NCBI GenBank assembly: GCA_903868035.1
Contig: CAIPTQ010000183.1
Coordinates: forward strand, 1 to 37,016
Source: an uncultured Phycisphaerales bacterium
GTDB lineage: Bacteria > Planctomycetota > Phycisphaerae > WQYP01
Length of the DNA stretch: 37,016 nucleotides
Direction: 5' to 3'
The notes below the pieces were generated by a model. That model was not told the DNA's origin. It made no database searches and saw only the letters and a program-made list of their open reading frames with translations. Made by a program: the position numbers and the translations under genes. Shown in pieces: positions 14,551 through 22,848 of the stretch. Positions within the stretch are counted from its first letter, which is position 1. Every line of letters begins with the position of its first letter.

Positions 14551-16599
14551 ATGCTTCGTATGCGCTCCCTTTCACGATCGACCGCCGCGCTGCTCGTCAC
14601 GGCGCTGGCGTTGACTGCCGGCGCGCGTTGCGCCGCCGCGCAAGCCGCGCCTGTCACCGTAGCGGAAAACGCCGAATTCTTCATCCTCGACAACGGCCTC
14701 ATCAAGGCCCAGGTGAGCAGGAAGTCCGGGGACATTGTCTCCCTGAAGTTCAAGGGCGTCGAAATGTTCGCCACCACCTTGAATGCCGACGGCTCGCCCG
14801 ACCTCACCCGCGACCCCCCCGGCGACCCCGGCCGCGGCGGGTTCATGACGGATCATATGTATGGCTTCTGGTCCCACGATACGCAATCCGACCGCGTCGA
14901 GGCCAAAATCACCATCGACCCCAAGGCCAACGGCGGCGCCCGCGCGGAAGTCTCGGTCAAGGGCTTTTCCGACGGCAAGAAACTCGGCCACGGCCCCGGC
15001 GCTCCGCGCGACGGCGACTTTGCCGCCGACATCGACATCCGCTACGCCCTGAGCTCAGGCGACACCGGGGTGTACACGTACTGCGCCTTCGACCACAAGC
15101 CCGAGTATCCCGATGCCACCATGGGCGAAGCCCGTTTCTGCATGAAGCTCAACAACACCTTCGACTACATGCTCGTCGATCAGCACCACCACATGCTCTA
15201 TCCGGCGGAAATGGAACGCAACGGCGACAATAAATACAACTACACCACCGTGCAGTATGAGCATCCGGCGTTCGGCTTCGCCTCCACCACCAAAAATACC
15301 GGCTGCTTCATCGTCAATGCCTCCGTGGAATATCTCACCGGTCCCCCCACCAAGGTCGAGTTCGAATGCCACCGCGACACCACCGGACCCAATTACTACC
15401 CCTGCGTGCTCAATTACTGGCGCTCCAGCCACTACGGCGGCGGGGGCGTGGACGTCGCCAAGGGCGAAGCCTGGACCAAGGTCATCGGCCCCTTCCTGCT
15501 CTACTGCAACTCCGGCGGCGATCCCGAAACGCTCTGGAAGGACGCCATCGCCCAGGCCGCGCGCGAAAAAGCCCAATGGCCCTACGACTGGGTCAATGGC
15601 GTGGACTACCCCCACAAGGACCAGCGCTCCACCGTCTCGGGCCAGTTCGTCCTCACCGATCCCCTCATGCCCGCGGCCAAGATGTCCCGCCTCCGCGTGG
15701 GCCTGGCCTATCCCGACTATCACATCACCGTCAACCGCCCCTCCGCCCCCAACGCCCTGGCCGACCTCACCTGGCAAACCGACTCCAAACACTACTCCTT
15801 CTGGGCCGAGGGCAACCCCGCCACCGGCGCGTTCGCCATCCCCGCCGTTCGCGCCGGCAAATACACCTTCTACGCCCTGGCCGACGGCATCCTCGGCGAA
15901 TTCGTCAAGACCGACGTCACCGTCGAAGCCGGCAAGCCCCTCGACTTCGGCAAACTCACCTGGACCCCCGTCCGCCGCGGCCGGCAACTCTGGGACATCG
16001 GCATCCCCAACCGCTCCGGCACGGAATACGTCAAGGGCGACGACTACTTCCACGACGGGATGGCCAACGTCTACTCGCAGATGTTCCCCAATGACGTGAA
16101 CTACACCATCGGCAAGAGCGACTTCACCAAGGACTGGTTCTACGCCCAGTATCCCCACGTCAACGCGCCGGCAGTCCCCGCCCCCGTCCCCGCGCCCGCC
16201 ACCGCCACCGGCACCGCCCCCGCACGCGGCCGCGGACCCGTTATGGGTGGCGGCGGCGGCGGTATGGGCCGCGCCACCACTTGGACCATCAACTTTGACC
16301 TCCCCGCCGCTCCCAAAGGCAAGGCCACACTCCGCCTGGGCATCGCTACCTCCAACACCCGCCAGGTCCAACTCGCCGTCAACGACCAGCCCGCCGGCAG
16401 CGCCACGAATTTCATCCCCGATTCCTCGCTGGGCCGCAACACCGTCCAGGGCCTCTGGACCCAGCGCGAACTCCCCTTCGACGCCGCCCTCATGAAAGCA
16501 GGAACCAACACCCTCAAACTCACCATCCCCGCCGGCGGCGGCACCGCCGGCATTGTCTACGACTACGTCCGCCTCGAACTCGATGAAAACGCTCAGTGA
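14551..16599 (+). CDS. Rhamnogalacturonan lyase, PL4-like
   Basis: A secreted protein of 682 residues. The start at 14551 is set by AAAGGAG and is followed by a signal peptide ending near GARCAAAQA. The N-terminal beta-sandwich (~35-350) starts FFILDNGLIKAQVSRKSGDIVSL and includes the region DYMLVDQHHHMLYP. A middle fibronectin-like domain (~365-455) contains STVSGQFVLTD and the strand GKYTFYALADG. The C-terminal carbohydrate-binding-like domain starts RGRQLWDIGIPNRSGTEY. This three-domain order and the LWDIGIP-type motif fit family PL4, which cuts the rhamnose-galacturonate backbone of pectin RG-I by beta-elimination. The last domain is interrupted by a low-complexity insert rich in Ala, Pro, Thr and Gly (~532-572). 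It lies 71 bases after the esterase gene and is probably co-expressed with it. Confidence 0.85.
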   Translation: MLRMRSLSRSTAALLVTALALTAGARCAAAQAAPVTVAENAEFFILDNGLIKAQVSRKSGDIVSLKFKGVEMFATTLNADGSPDLTRDPPGDPGRGGFMTDHMYGFWSHDTQSDRVEAKITIDPKANGGARAEVSVKGFSDGKKLGHGPGAPRDGDFAADIDIRYALSSGDTGVYTYCAFDHKPEYPDATMGEARFCMKLNNTFDYMLVDQHHHMLYPAEMERNGDNKYNYTTVQYEHPAFGFASTTKNTGCFIVNASVEYLTGPPTKVEFECHRDTTGPNYYPCVLNYWRSSHYGGGGVDVAKGEAWTKVIGPFLLYCNSGGDPETLWKDAIAQAAREKAQWPYDWVNGVDYPHKDQRSTVSGQFVLTDPLMPAAKMSRLRVGLAYPDYHITVNRPSAPNALADLTWQTDSKHYSFWAEGNPATGAFAIPAVRAGKYTFYALADGILGEFVKTDVTVEAGKPLDFGKLTWTPVRRGRQLWDIGIPNRSGTEYVKGDDYFHDGMANVYSQMFPNDVNYTIGKSDFTKDWFYAQYPHVNAPAVPAPVPAPATATGTAPARGRGPVMGGGGGGMGRATTWTINFDLPAAPKGKATLRLGIATSNTRQVQLAVNDQPAGSATNFIPDSSLGRNTVQGLWTQRELPFDAALMKAGTNTLKLTIPAGGGTAGIVYDYVRLELDENAQ

Positions 16600-16604
16600 T
16601 GTAG

Positions 16605-16655
16605 TATAATTCCATCTCGTTGTCCTGGCGCTTGCAATGGTATTAGGAGGCATGC
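16605..16655 (+). promoter_or_regulatory. -10 box and ribosome site before the small anchored protein
   Basis: A perfect TATAAT (16605-16610) lies 45 bases before the ATG at 16656, with AGGAGG at about 16644-16649. No clear -35 is seen. This small gene may have its own promoter inside the pectin locus. Confidence 0.4.
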
Positions 16656-17099
16656 ATGTCGATTACCCGTGCTGTCTATTTACTCACGACTGGGCGGCTA
16701 CAAGGGTGGCGGGCTGTCGCGCTAGTAGTGCTGTTGTCGGGTGCGATAGTAATGGGCATCTGGGCGTATAAGTCGCCGCGGAGTGTGGCGCATGGGACAT
16801 GGGAAATTAACCCTGGAAAAGCGGAGTTGATCAGCCTGGAAATTTCAAAGTCGGCTGATATCAAGGTGGAGTGTGTAGCCGACGAAGGGGATACATATTC
16901 GGTAAAATTATTAGATGACGCCAATAAGGATGCGCTAACGTCGGGACAGCCGGCGGAGTCTCTGGGCTGCGCTGAGGGTGCCGGCACTGTGACGCTTGAG
17001 CCCATGAGCTTAACCCAAGGGAAATATTGGGTGATGGTAGTGAATCAGGGGCAGGGTGTATTGACGGTGAAGTACCGGGTTTACCAGATGCCGCAATAG
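16656..17099 (+). CDS. Small membrane-anchored beta-sandwich protein
   Basis: A protein of 147 residues. A short cytosolic start is followed by one membrane helix (~20-38) and an outside domain of about 100 residues. That domain is made of alternating strands (KAELISLEISKSADIKVE, YSVKLLDD, GKYWVMVVNQGQGVLTVKYRVY) and looks like the PPC or jelly-roll type of exported module. AGGAGG gives a strong ribosome site. Its composition is less GC-rich than that of the flanking enzymes, and it may be a newcomer. I do not recognise a family. By position it could help anchor or display the pectinases, but nothing in the sequence proves that. Confidence 0.6.
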   Translation: MSITRAVYLLTTGRLQGWRAVALVVLLSGAIVMGIWAYKSPRSVAHGTWEINPGKAELISLEISKSADIKVECVADEGDTYSVKLLDDANKDALTSGQPAESLGCAEGAGTVTLEPMSLTQGKYWVMVVNQGQGVLTVKYRVYQMPQ

Positions 17100-17182
17100 T
17101 CCCCCCAGGATGGCTTGATTTTGCGCGAGGGCTCACCCTTTTGGTCTCTATGTCGTCTCTCGTGATTTTCTGGAGCACAAGC

Positions 17183-18061
17183 ATGTGGAAGCGCCTTTCT
17201 CTGGCTGTGATGTTGAGCCTTTTTTTTGTGGGATCAGCTTTCGGCCAGACTTCCTCGGCACCCGTCCTGGCAACTCCCCCCATCCCCACCCTCTTCATCG
17301 CCGGCGATTCCACCGCCGCCAGCAACACCGCCAACGCCATGGGCTGGGGCATCCACTTCCAGGATTACTTCGACCCCGCCAAGCTCAAAATCGTCAACGG
17401 CGGCAAGTCCGGCCTCTCCAGCCGCACCTTCATCAGCGGCGGCTCCTGGAATGCCATCATCTCCCAGGTCAAGGCCCACGACTTTGTCATCATCCAGTTC
17501 GGCCACAACGACAACGGCCCGGTGGACTCCTTCCGCTTCCGCGGCACCATGCCCAGCCTGGGCGCGGAAACCCAGGAAGCCCACAACGCCCAGAATCAGC
17601 CCGAAACCGTGCATACGTTTGGCTGGTACATGCGCAACATGATCAACGAGGTGAAAGCCAAGGATGCCGTGCCCATCGTGGTCTCCATGACCGTCCGCGG
17701 CGAATGGCCCGATGGCAAGATCGAGCGCGGCTTCGGCGACTATGCGCGCCTGGCCGGCGAACTCGCCAAGGCCGAGGGCGTCCGCTACATCGACCTCACC
17801 AATATGGTCGCCGATAAATACGAACAAATGGGCCCGGCCGCCGTCAAGCTCCTGTTTCCCCAGGATACGACGCACTCCACCCGCGCCGGCGCCGACATCA
17901 ACGCCGGCGCCATCGTCGCCGGCATCAAGGCCCTGCACGAAGACACCCTCATCAACGCCCTCTCCGCCACCGGCCGCGCCATCGAACCCGGCCCCGCCAA
18001 ATACATCCTCCTCCCCCAACCCGCCACCCAGGCCGCCCCGGCTACCACGGCCGGTAAATAG
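17183..18061 (+). CDS. Rhamnogalacturonan acetylesterase, CE12/SGNH
   Basis: A secreted protein of 292 residues. The start at 17183 is preferred because TGGAG precedes it by eight bases and a signal peptide (MWKRLSLAVMLSLFFVGSAFG) follows at once. The SGNH blocks are in order: block I FIAGDST with Ser43; block II NGGKSGLSSRTF (Gly); block III IQFGHND (Asn); and block V QDTTHST (Asp and His). This arrangement fits CE12 esterases that take acetyl groups off galacturonate in RG-I, which exposes the chain to the lyase. A short Ala/Thr/Pro tail ends the protein. The second CE12-type gene lies 1.1 kb downstream, across an unrelated minus-strand gene. Confidence 0.88.
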   Translation: MWKRLSLAVMLSLFFVGSAFGQTSSAPVLATPPIPTLFIAGDSTAASNTANAMGWGIHFQDYFDPAKLKIVNGGKSGLSSRTFISGGSWNAIISQVKAHDFVIIQFGHNDNGPVDSFRFRGTMPSLGAETQEAHNAQNQPETVHTFGWYMRNMINEVKAKDAVPIVVSMTVRGEWPDGKIERGFGDYARLAGELAKAEGVRYIDLTNMVADKYEQMGPAAVKLLFPQDTTHSTRAGADINAGAIVAGIKALHEDTLINALSATGRAIEPGPAKYILLPQPATQAAPATTAGK

Positions 18062-18093
18062 GATTCCCGCGCGGCAATCTGTTGTCATCCGGA

Positions 18094-19056
18094 TCAGAGG
18101 TGTTGGGGAGGGTTCCACACAATGTGGTCATCTGGCCACACCTTGACAAACAGTGCCGGCACCGCGGCGGCTCGTGCCAGCGCGCGCATCCGTCCGCTGA
18201 ATTTCAGCAGCGCGGCGACCGTGCCGATCAGTCCCAAAAGCATCGCACCCGCTCCCGCCAGCGCCAGCAATGTACAGATTGTCTCCCACCTGTTGCTGGA
18301 ATGTCGTCTGAGCGTCCCAAACATCATGAGCACAACCAGTGCGCCATCCAGCAGCAGCACGCCGCCGCTGAACAGCCACAGGCTCCAGCAAGCCCAGGCC
18401 GCATGCGCTTTCTGCCCGGCGCGCCGGTAGATTTCGTCCAGCAGTTCCGCCGCCTGCTGCGGATACAGGGCCAGGCCAACGAGGAGAAAAGGCAACGCGC
18501 ATTGGATATATTGAGCGTAATAAATAACATGCCACTGCTCATCGGAGTAGGAAAACAGTCGGATTATCAAGTACTGGAACAGCGGCTCGGCCGCGGCTGC
18601 CAGGAACATGATCACTCCGACGCGCATGAGGATTTGATGGTGGTTGTATCGCCTACCCGGGGGCGACGCGGCGAAGCGCCAGACCGCCTTTGTATGTATG
18701 ATGACCGCCACCGCGAAGGGCAGCGGCAGGCACAAGTCGAGGATTTGCAAATAAGTCCGGGTTTTCATCGGATCTGGACCTGGCGCTGGTAGAACATACT
18801 GCGCCAGGATGCGGATCAATATTATGCCGATTATCAGGGACAGCGGCAAAGCCAGCGCCGTCACCGCCACCCATTTCGCGCTGGACGCCAATTTGTTCAG
18901 GTACTCCGCCCCCCAGTTCAACACCGACTCATCCAGCGACTTCCATATTCTGCCCCCGCATTCCGGACATAATCCTTCCGTCGGCTGCATGCGCAGGTTG
19001 TAGCCGCAGTTGACGCACGGCAGATCGGTGACAATTTGCTCGCTTGCTTCTACCAT
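18094..19056 (-). CDS. Polytopic membrane protein with N-terminal zinc ribbon
   Basis: A protein of 320 residues starting MVEASEQ. Residues 14-37 form a zinc ribbon, CVNCGYNLR followed by CPECGG. This CxxC-Y-x-L...CPECG form is very common in planctomycete membrane proteins. About six hydrophobic helices follow (starting near residues 62, 107, 147, 180, 225 and 262). I chose the ATG at 19056 because the ribbon begins shortly after it; upstream codons up to 19161 look random, and the Shine-Dalgarno is weak. It is encoded against the pectin genes, splitting the two esterases. Function is unknown. A second protein with the same ribbon at its C-terminus is at 25806-27275. Confidence 0.7.
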   Translation of the reverse strand: MVEASEQIVTDLPCVNCGYNLRMQPTEGLCPECGGRIWKSLDESVLNWGAEYLNKLASSAKWVAVTALALPLSLIIGIILIRILAQYVLPAPGPDPMKTRTYLQILDLCLPLPFAVAVIIHTKAVWRFAASPPGRRYNHHQILMRVGVIMFLAAAAEPLFQYLIIRLFSYSDEQWHVIYYAQYIQCALPFLLVGLALYPQQAAELLDEIYRRAGQKAHAAWACWSLWLFSGGVLLLDGALVVLMMFGTLRRHSSNRWETICTLLALAGAGAMLLGLIGTVAALLKFSGRMRALARAAAVPALFVKVWPDDHIVWNPPQHL

Positions 19057-19199
19057 GGTGGACCAGTATCCACCGCTCCGCTGGCACTGTCTACTGCAAA
19101 CGGTTGGCGAACCATGCACCTGTGGGCCGATTTGCGCTGATTCCTGTAGTAGAAGCGGCACGTGTGCGTTCCTACTTTATCTGACTTGGAGGACTTCCC

Positions 19200-20696
19200 A
19201 TGCGTCTGCGGATTATCGCTCTCCTGCCCCTCCTGGTGTTGACTGCCGCGGCCTCCGCCGCCGTCACCGATTACAAATTCTCCTTCGGCACCAACGCCCC
19301 GCCCGCCGGTTTCACCCAGATCACCATCGACACCTTCTACACCCCCGACCAGGGCTTCGGCATCGAACGCGACACCAACCTCCCCACCCCCGGCCAGGGC
19401 ACTAGGCCCCCCGTCGCCCCCGCCCTGCAAGCCGGCAAATCCCTCATCGCCTCCGACCGCGCCTTCATTTTCTCCGCCGCCGTCCCGGAAGGTAACTACC
19501 GCGTCACCGTCACCCTCGGCGCCCCCGATGCCGATTGCACCACCACCGTCAAAGCCGAAGCCCGCCGCCTCATGCTCGAACACCTCAAAATCCCCAAAGG
19601 CACAACCCTCACCAAATCCTTCCTTGTCAACGTCCGCCGCCCGGAAATACCGGAACAGAGAGAACCCTACTCCCACAGCATCTTGCCTCCCGGCGTTGGA
19701 TACGAAGGCACAAAGATCATCCCCGCCTCCATTGTCAAACTCGACCCCCGCGAGCCCGGCTCCTTCACCTGGGATGACAAACTCTCCCTCCAATTCTCCG
19801 ACGCCCACACCGCCCTGCAAAAACTCGAAATCCACAAAGTGGACGACGCCGTCACCGTCTACCTCTGCGGCGATTCCACCGTCACCGACCAGCCCATCGA
19901 GCCCTACGGCAGTTGGGGCCAGATGCTCCCGCGCTGGTTCAACGACAAAGTCTGCATAGCCAACTACGCCGAATCCGGCGAAACCCTCAAGGCCTTCCGG
20001 CTCGAAAAACGCTGGGACAAGGTCATGTCCCTCATCAAGAAGGGCGACTACGTCTTCATGCAGTTCGGCAACAACGACATGCAAACCTCCGGCCACAACG
20101 GCATGTGGCCCGCCTCCGACACCGAGGAGGACTGGGCCAACGTCCACTCTGCCGCCGACACCGACTACCAAACCATCCTCAAGGACTGGTCCGCCCAGGC
20201 GAAAGCCAAAGGCGCCATCCCCGTCATCGTCGCCCCCTACACCAAATCGCTGCGCGGCGCCCCCGAACCCAACACCGTCACGCCCCCCAGCGGCCTCCGC
20301 GCCTACCCCGCCGCCGCCGAAAAAGCCGCCCAGGACTCCAACACCGCCTTCCTCAACCTCACCGCCATCAGCATCGACGTCCTCACCGCCCTGGGCCCCA
20401 CCAGCGGCGCCCTCGCCTATCAAGATGGCCAACATACCAAGTCCTATGGCGCCTATCTCAACTCCCGCTCCGTCGTTTTCGGCATCCGGGAACTCAAGCT
20501 CGACCTCGCCCAATATCTCACCGAAGATGCCGTCTTCGACCCCAAAAAGCCCCTCCCCCTGCCCGCCGATTTTGCCGTCCCGCTGGAAGTCGTTGCCGGA
20601 CGCGGCGGCCCCGCCCGCGGCACCCGCGGCGGACCGGGAACGGGCCCCGCAACTGCCACATCCCCCGCAACGATCCCGGCCACGCGCGGCAATTAG
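19200..20696 (+). CDS. Two-domain rhamnogalacturonan acetylesterase, CE12-like
   Basis: A secreted protein of 498 residues: signal peptide to about residue 20, then an N-terminal beta domain (~23-205) opening DYKFSFGTNAPPAGFTQI. This is the galactose-binding-like module that precedes the catalytic part in many bacterial rhamnogalacturonan esterases. The SGNH domain has YLCGDSTV (Ser), NYAESGETL (Gly), MQFGNNDM (Asn, with GNND in place of GHND) and DGQHTKS (Asp and His). The tail after ~460 is low-complexity (GRGGPARGTRGG...). GGAGG lies seven bases before the ATG. The codons are almost all C-ending. It differs enough from the 17183 enzyme to have another acetyl position or substrate. Confidence 0.85.
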   Translation: MRLRIIALLPLLVLTAAASAAVTDYKFSFGTNAPPAGFTQITIDTFYTPDQGFGIERDTNLPTPGQGTRPPVAPALQAGKSLIASDRAFIFSAAVPEGNYRVTVTLGAPDADCTTTVKAEARRLMLEHLKIPKGTTLTKSFLVNVRRPEIPEQREPYSHSILPPGVGYEGTKIIPASIVKLDPREPGSFTWDDKLSLQFSDAHTALQKLEIHKVDDAVTVYLCGDSTVTDQPIEPYGSWGQMLPRWFNDKVCIANYAESGETLKAFRLEKRWDKVMSLIKKGDYVFMQFGNNDMQTSGHNGMWPASDTEEDWANVHSAADTDYQTILKDWSAQAKAKGAIPVIVAPYTKSLRGAPEPNTVTPPSGLRAYPAAAEKAAQDSNTAFLNLTAISIDVLTALGPTSGALAYQDGQHTKSYGAYLNSRSVVFGIRELKLDLAQYLTEDAVFDPKKPLPLPADFAVPLEVVAGRGGPARGTRGGPGTGPATATSPATIPATRGN

Positions 20697-20794
20697 AGAA
20701 TCTCTTGCCTCTTCCTGGCAAAAAAGTCCCGCCGTTCAGGGTAGTCGATTCCCTTCCCGCGCTGTAAAGTGCGGCATCTTTATCAGGAGTTCCG

Positions 20795-22837
20795 ATGAAA
20801 CGTTTCCCCGCCCTCCTCACCATCGCCGCCCTCTCCGCCGCCGCCCTGATCTTCGCGCCCCAGACACCCGCCGCCGCGCCGGCAGGCGGCGCCCCCGCCC
20901 GCGGCCCCGGCGGCGCTGCCGCCGCCGCCACCCAGCCCCTCACCCTCACCAAGATCGTCCCCGACGGCAAGCCTCACAAATTTGAAACCAAAAACAAGCA
21001 GTTTCTCATCGACGGCGAGCCCACCGTCCTCATCGCCGGCGAAATGCACTTCGGCCGCATCCTGCCGGAGGACTTTGAAACCCGCGTCAAGCAGGCCAAG
21101 GCCATGGGCCTCAACACCCTCTCCTTCTACATGTTCTGGAACCTCACCGAACCCCAGGAAGGCCAGTTCGACTTCACCGGCATGAACGACATCCGCCGGA
21201 TGTTCAAAATCTGCCAGGACAACGGCATCTGGGTGATCCTCCGCCCCGGCCCCTACTGCTGTGCCGAGGTCGAATACGGCGGCATCCCCTGGTGGACCTG
21301 CAAATATCCCGACGTGAAGATCCGCACCAACGACCCCAAGTATGTCGAATGGTCCAAACGCTATATCGAACGCGTCGCCAAGGAGGTCGGCGACATGCAG
21401 GTCACCAAGGGCGGACCCATCATCATGGCGCAGTTGGAAAATGAGTTCGGCATGGTCGCCCCGGTCGCCGGGGGCTACGACTATGTCAAGGCCCTCGCCC
21501 CCATGTTCCGCAGCGCCGGCTTCGATGTCCCCCTTTACTGCTGCGACCCCGGCTCCTTCGTCCGCGGCGCCAACCCCTATGGCCCTGACATCCTGTGGGG
21601 GCGTAACGGCATGGGCACCGGCTCGGCCGCCGCCTATACCGCCTATGCCGCGCTCCCCGGCGATTTCCCCCTCTACTCACCCGAAGTCTACACCGCCTGG
21701 TTCGCCGGCTGGGGTCAGAGCCTGCCCACGCAACACACCAGCATCAACGAAGTCACCACCGCCACCACCTTCTTCCTCGATCACAACATGTCCTGGTGCT
21801 ATTACGTCTTCTTCGGCGGCACCAACTGGGGCTTCAACACCGGCTGCAACGAATATCTGCCCGTGATGACCTCCTACGACTACAACGCCCCCATCGACGA
21901 AGCCGGCCGCACCACGCCCAAGTTCAACGCCCTCCGCACCATCATCGCCCAGCGCACCGGCCGCACCCTCCCCGAGCCCCCGCCGGAGCCCGCCGTCGCC
22001 GCGCTGCCGGCGATCAAGATCACCGAACATGAGCCGCTCGTTGAATGGCTCGCGGCCCAACCGGATCCTCTTGAGCCCGTGTCGATCCATCCCCAACCCG
22101 TCTCGATGGAACTCTTCAACCAGGATTACGGCTTCATCCTCTACCGCAAAACCTTTCCCACCGGCGTCAAGGGCGTTCTCGAACTCCGCCAGGCCCGCGA
22201 CTATGCCGTCACCATGGTCAACGGCAAAACCGTCGGCAAGTCCTTCATCGGCCTCGGCCCCGCCTCCAATACCATCACCCTCAACGAATCCGGCCCCGTC
22301 ACCCTCGACATCCTCGTCCACAACCTCGGCCGCATCTCCGTCATCACCAGCGCCAACTCCCAGGATCGCGCCCGCAAAGGCCTCATCGGCGGCGCGTTCC
22401 TCGACGGCACCGAACTCGCCGACTGGAAAATCTACTCCCTCCCCCTGCCCAAGGTCGATAACTTCAAAGCCTCCAACACCCCCCACACCGGCCCCACCTT
22501 CTATCACGCCACCTTCAACGTCAACAAGCCCGCCTCCACCTTCCTCAACCTCAGCAACTTCTCCTTCGGCGTCGTCTGGGTCAACGGCCACAACCTCGGC
22601 CGCTTCTGGGACCGCGGCGCCGCCCGCTCCCTCTTCCTCTCCGGCCATTTCCTCAAACCCGGCGCCAACGACATCACCGTCCTGGAACTCCATGATGCCC
22701 CGGCAACCCCGGAAATCGCCTCCACCACGACCATGGTCACCACGCCCGCCGTCCCCTTCGTCATGGCCCTCGATAACGCCCGCGCCGGCACCGGCGGTGC
22801 CACCCGTGGTGGCGGCGCTGTTGTTCCTCCAAACTAG
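20795..22837 (+). CDS. GH35 beta-galactosidase, secreted
   Basis: A protein of 680 residues with a signal peptide (to ~28) and an Ala/Gly/Pro-rich linker (~28-48). The TIM-barrel catalytic domain (~65-385) has the GH35 marks: GEMHFGRI, LRPGPYCCAEVEYGGIPWW, the acid/base in QLENEFG (Glu217) and the nucleophile in YSPEVYTAWFAGWG (Glu297). Beta-sandwich domains follow (from ~430), including the jelly-roll pair that ends VWVNGHNLGRFWDRG. The C-terminus is again a Gly/Arg/Ala tail. In RG-I breakdown it would remove galactose from side chains. AGGAG lies a few bases before the ATG. The deaminase-ATPase gene begins 11 bases after its stop. Confidence 0.92.
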   Translation: MKRFPALLTIAALSAAALIFAPQTPAAAPAGGAPARGPGGAAAAATQPLTLTKIVPDGKPHKFETKNKQFLIDGEPTVLIAGEMHFGRILPEDFETRVKQAKAMGLNTLSFYMFWNLTEPQEGQFDFTGMNDIRRMFKICQDNGIWVILRPGPYCCAEVEYGGIPWWTCKYPDVKIRTNDPKYVEWSKRYIERVAKEVGDMQVTKGGPIIMAQLENEFGMVAPVAGGYDYVKALAPMFRSAGFDVPLYCCDPGSFVRGANPYGPDILWGRNGMGTGSAAAYTAYAALPGDFPLYSPEVYTAWFAGWGQSLPTQHTSINEVTTATTFFLDHNMSWCYYVFFGGTNWGFNTGCNEYLPVMTSYDYNAPIDEAGRTTPKFNALRTIIAQRTGRTLPEPPPEPAVAALPAIKITEHEPLVEWLAAQPDPLEPVSIHPQPVSMELFNQDYGFILYRKTFPTGVKGVLELRQARDYAVTMVNGKTVGKSFIGLGPASNTITLNESGPVTLDILVHNLGRISVITSANSQDRARKGLIGGAFLDGTELADWKIYSLPLPKVDNFKASNTPHTGPTFYHATFNVNKPASTFLNLSNFSFGVVWVNGHNLGRFWDRGAARSLFLSGHFLKPGANDITVLELHDAPATPEIASTTTMVTTPAVPFVMALDNARAGTGGATRGGGAVVPPN

Positions 22838-22848
22838 GTAACCTGAAC

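Noticed and set aside
15055..16653. Long open frames opposite the PL4-like lyase and similarly opposite radA, GH35, the 19200 esterase and copA
   Set aside because: They are antisense shadows of GC-rich genes: low-complexity Gly/Ala/Val/Asp or Arg/Pro composition, no ribosome site, no family motif.
20705..20729. TTGCC...GGCAA hairpin followed by A residues after the 19200 esterase
   Set aside because: Stem of only five, and the run is A not T on the gene's strand, so it is not a terminator for that gene.
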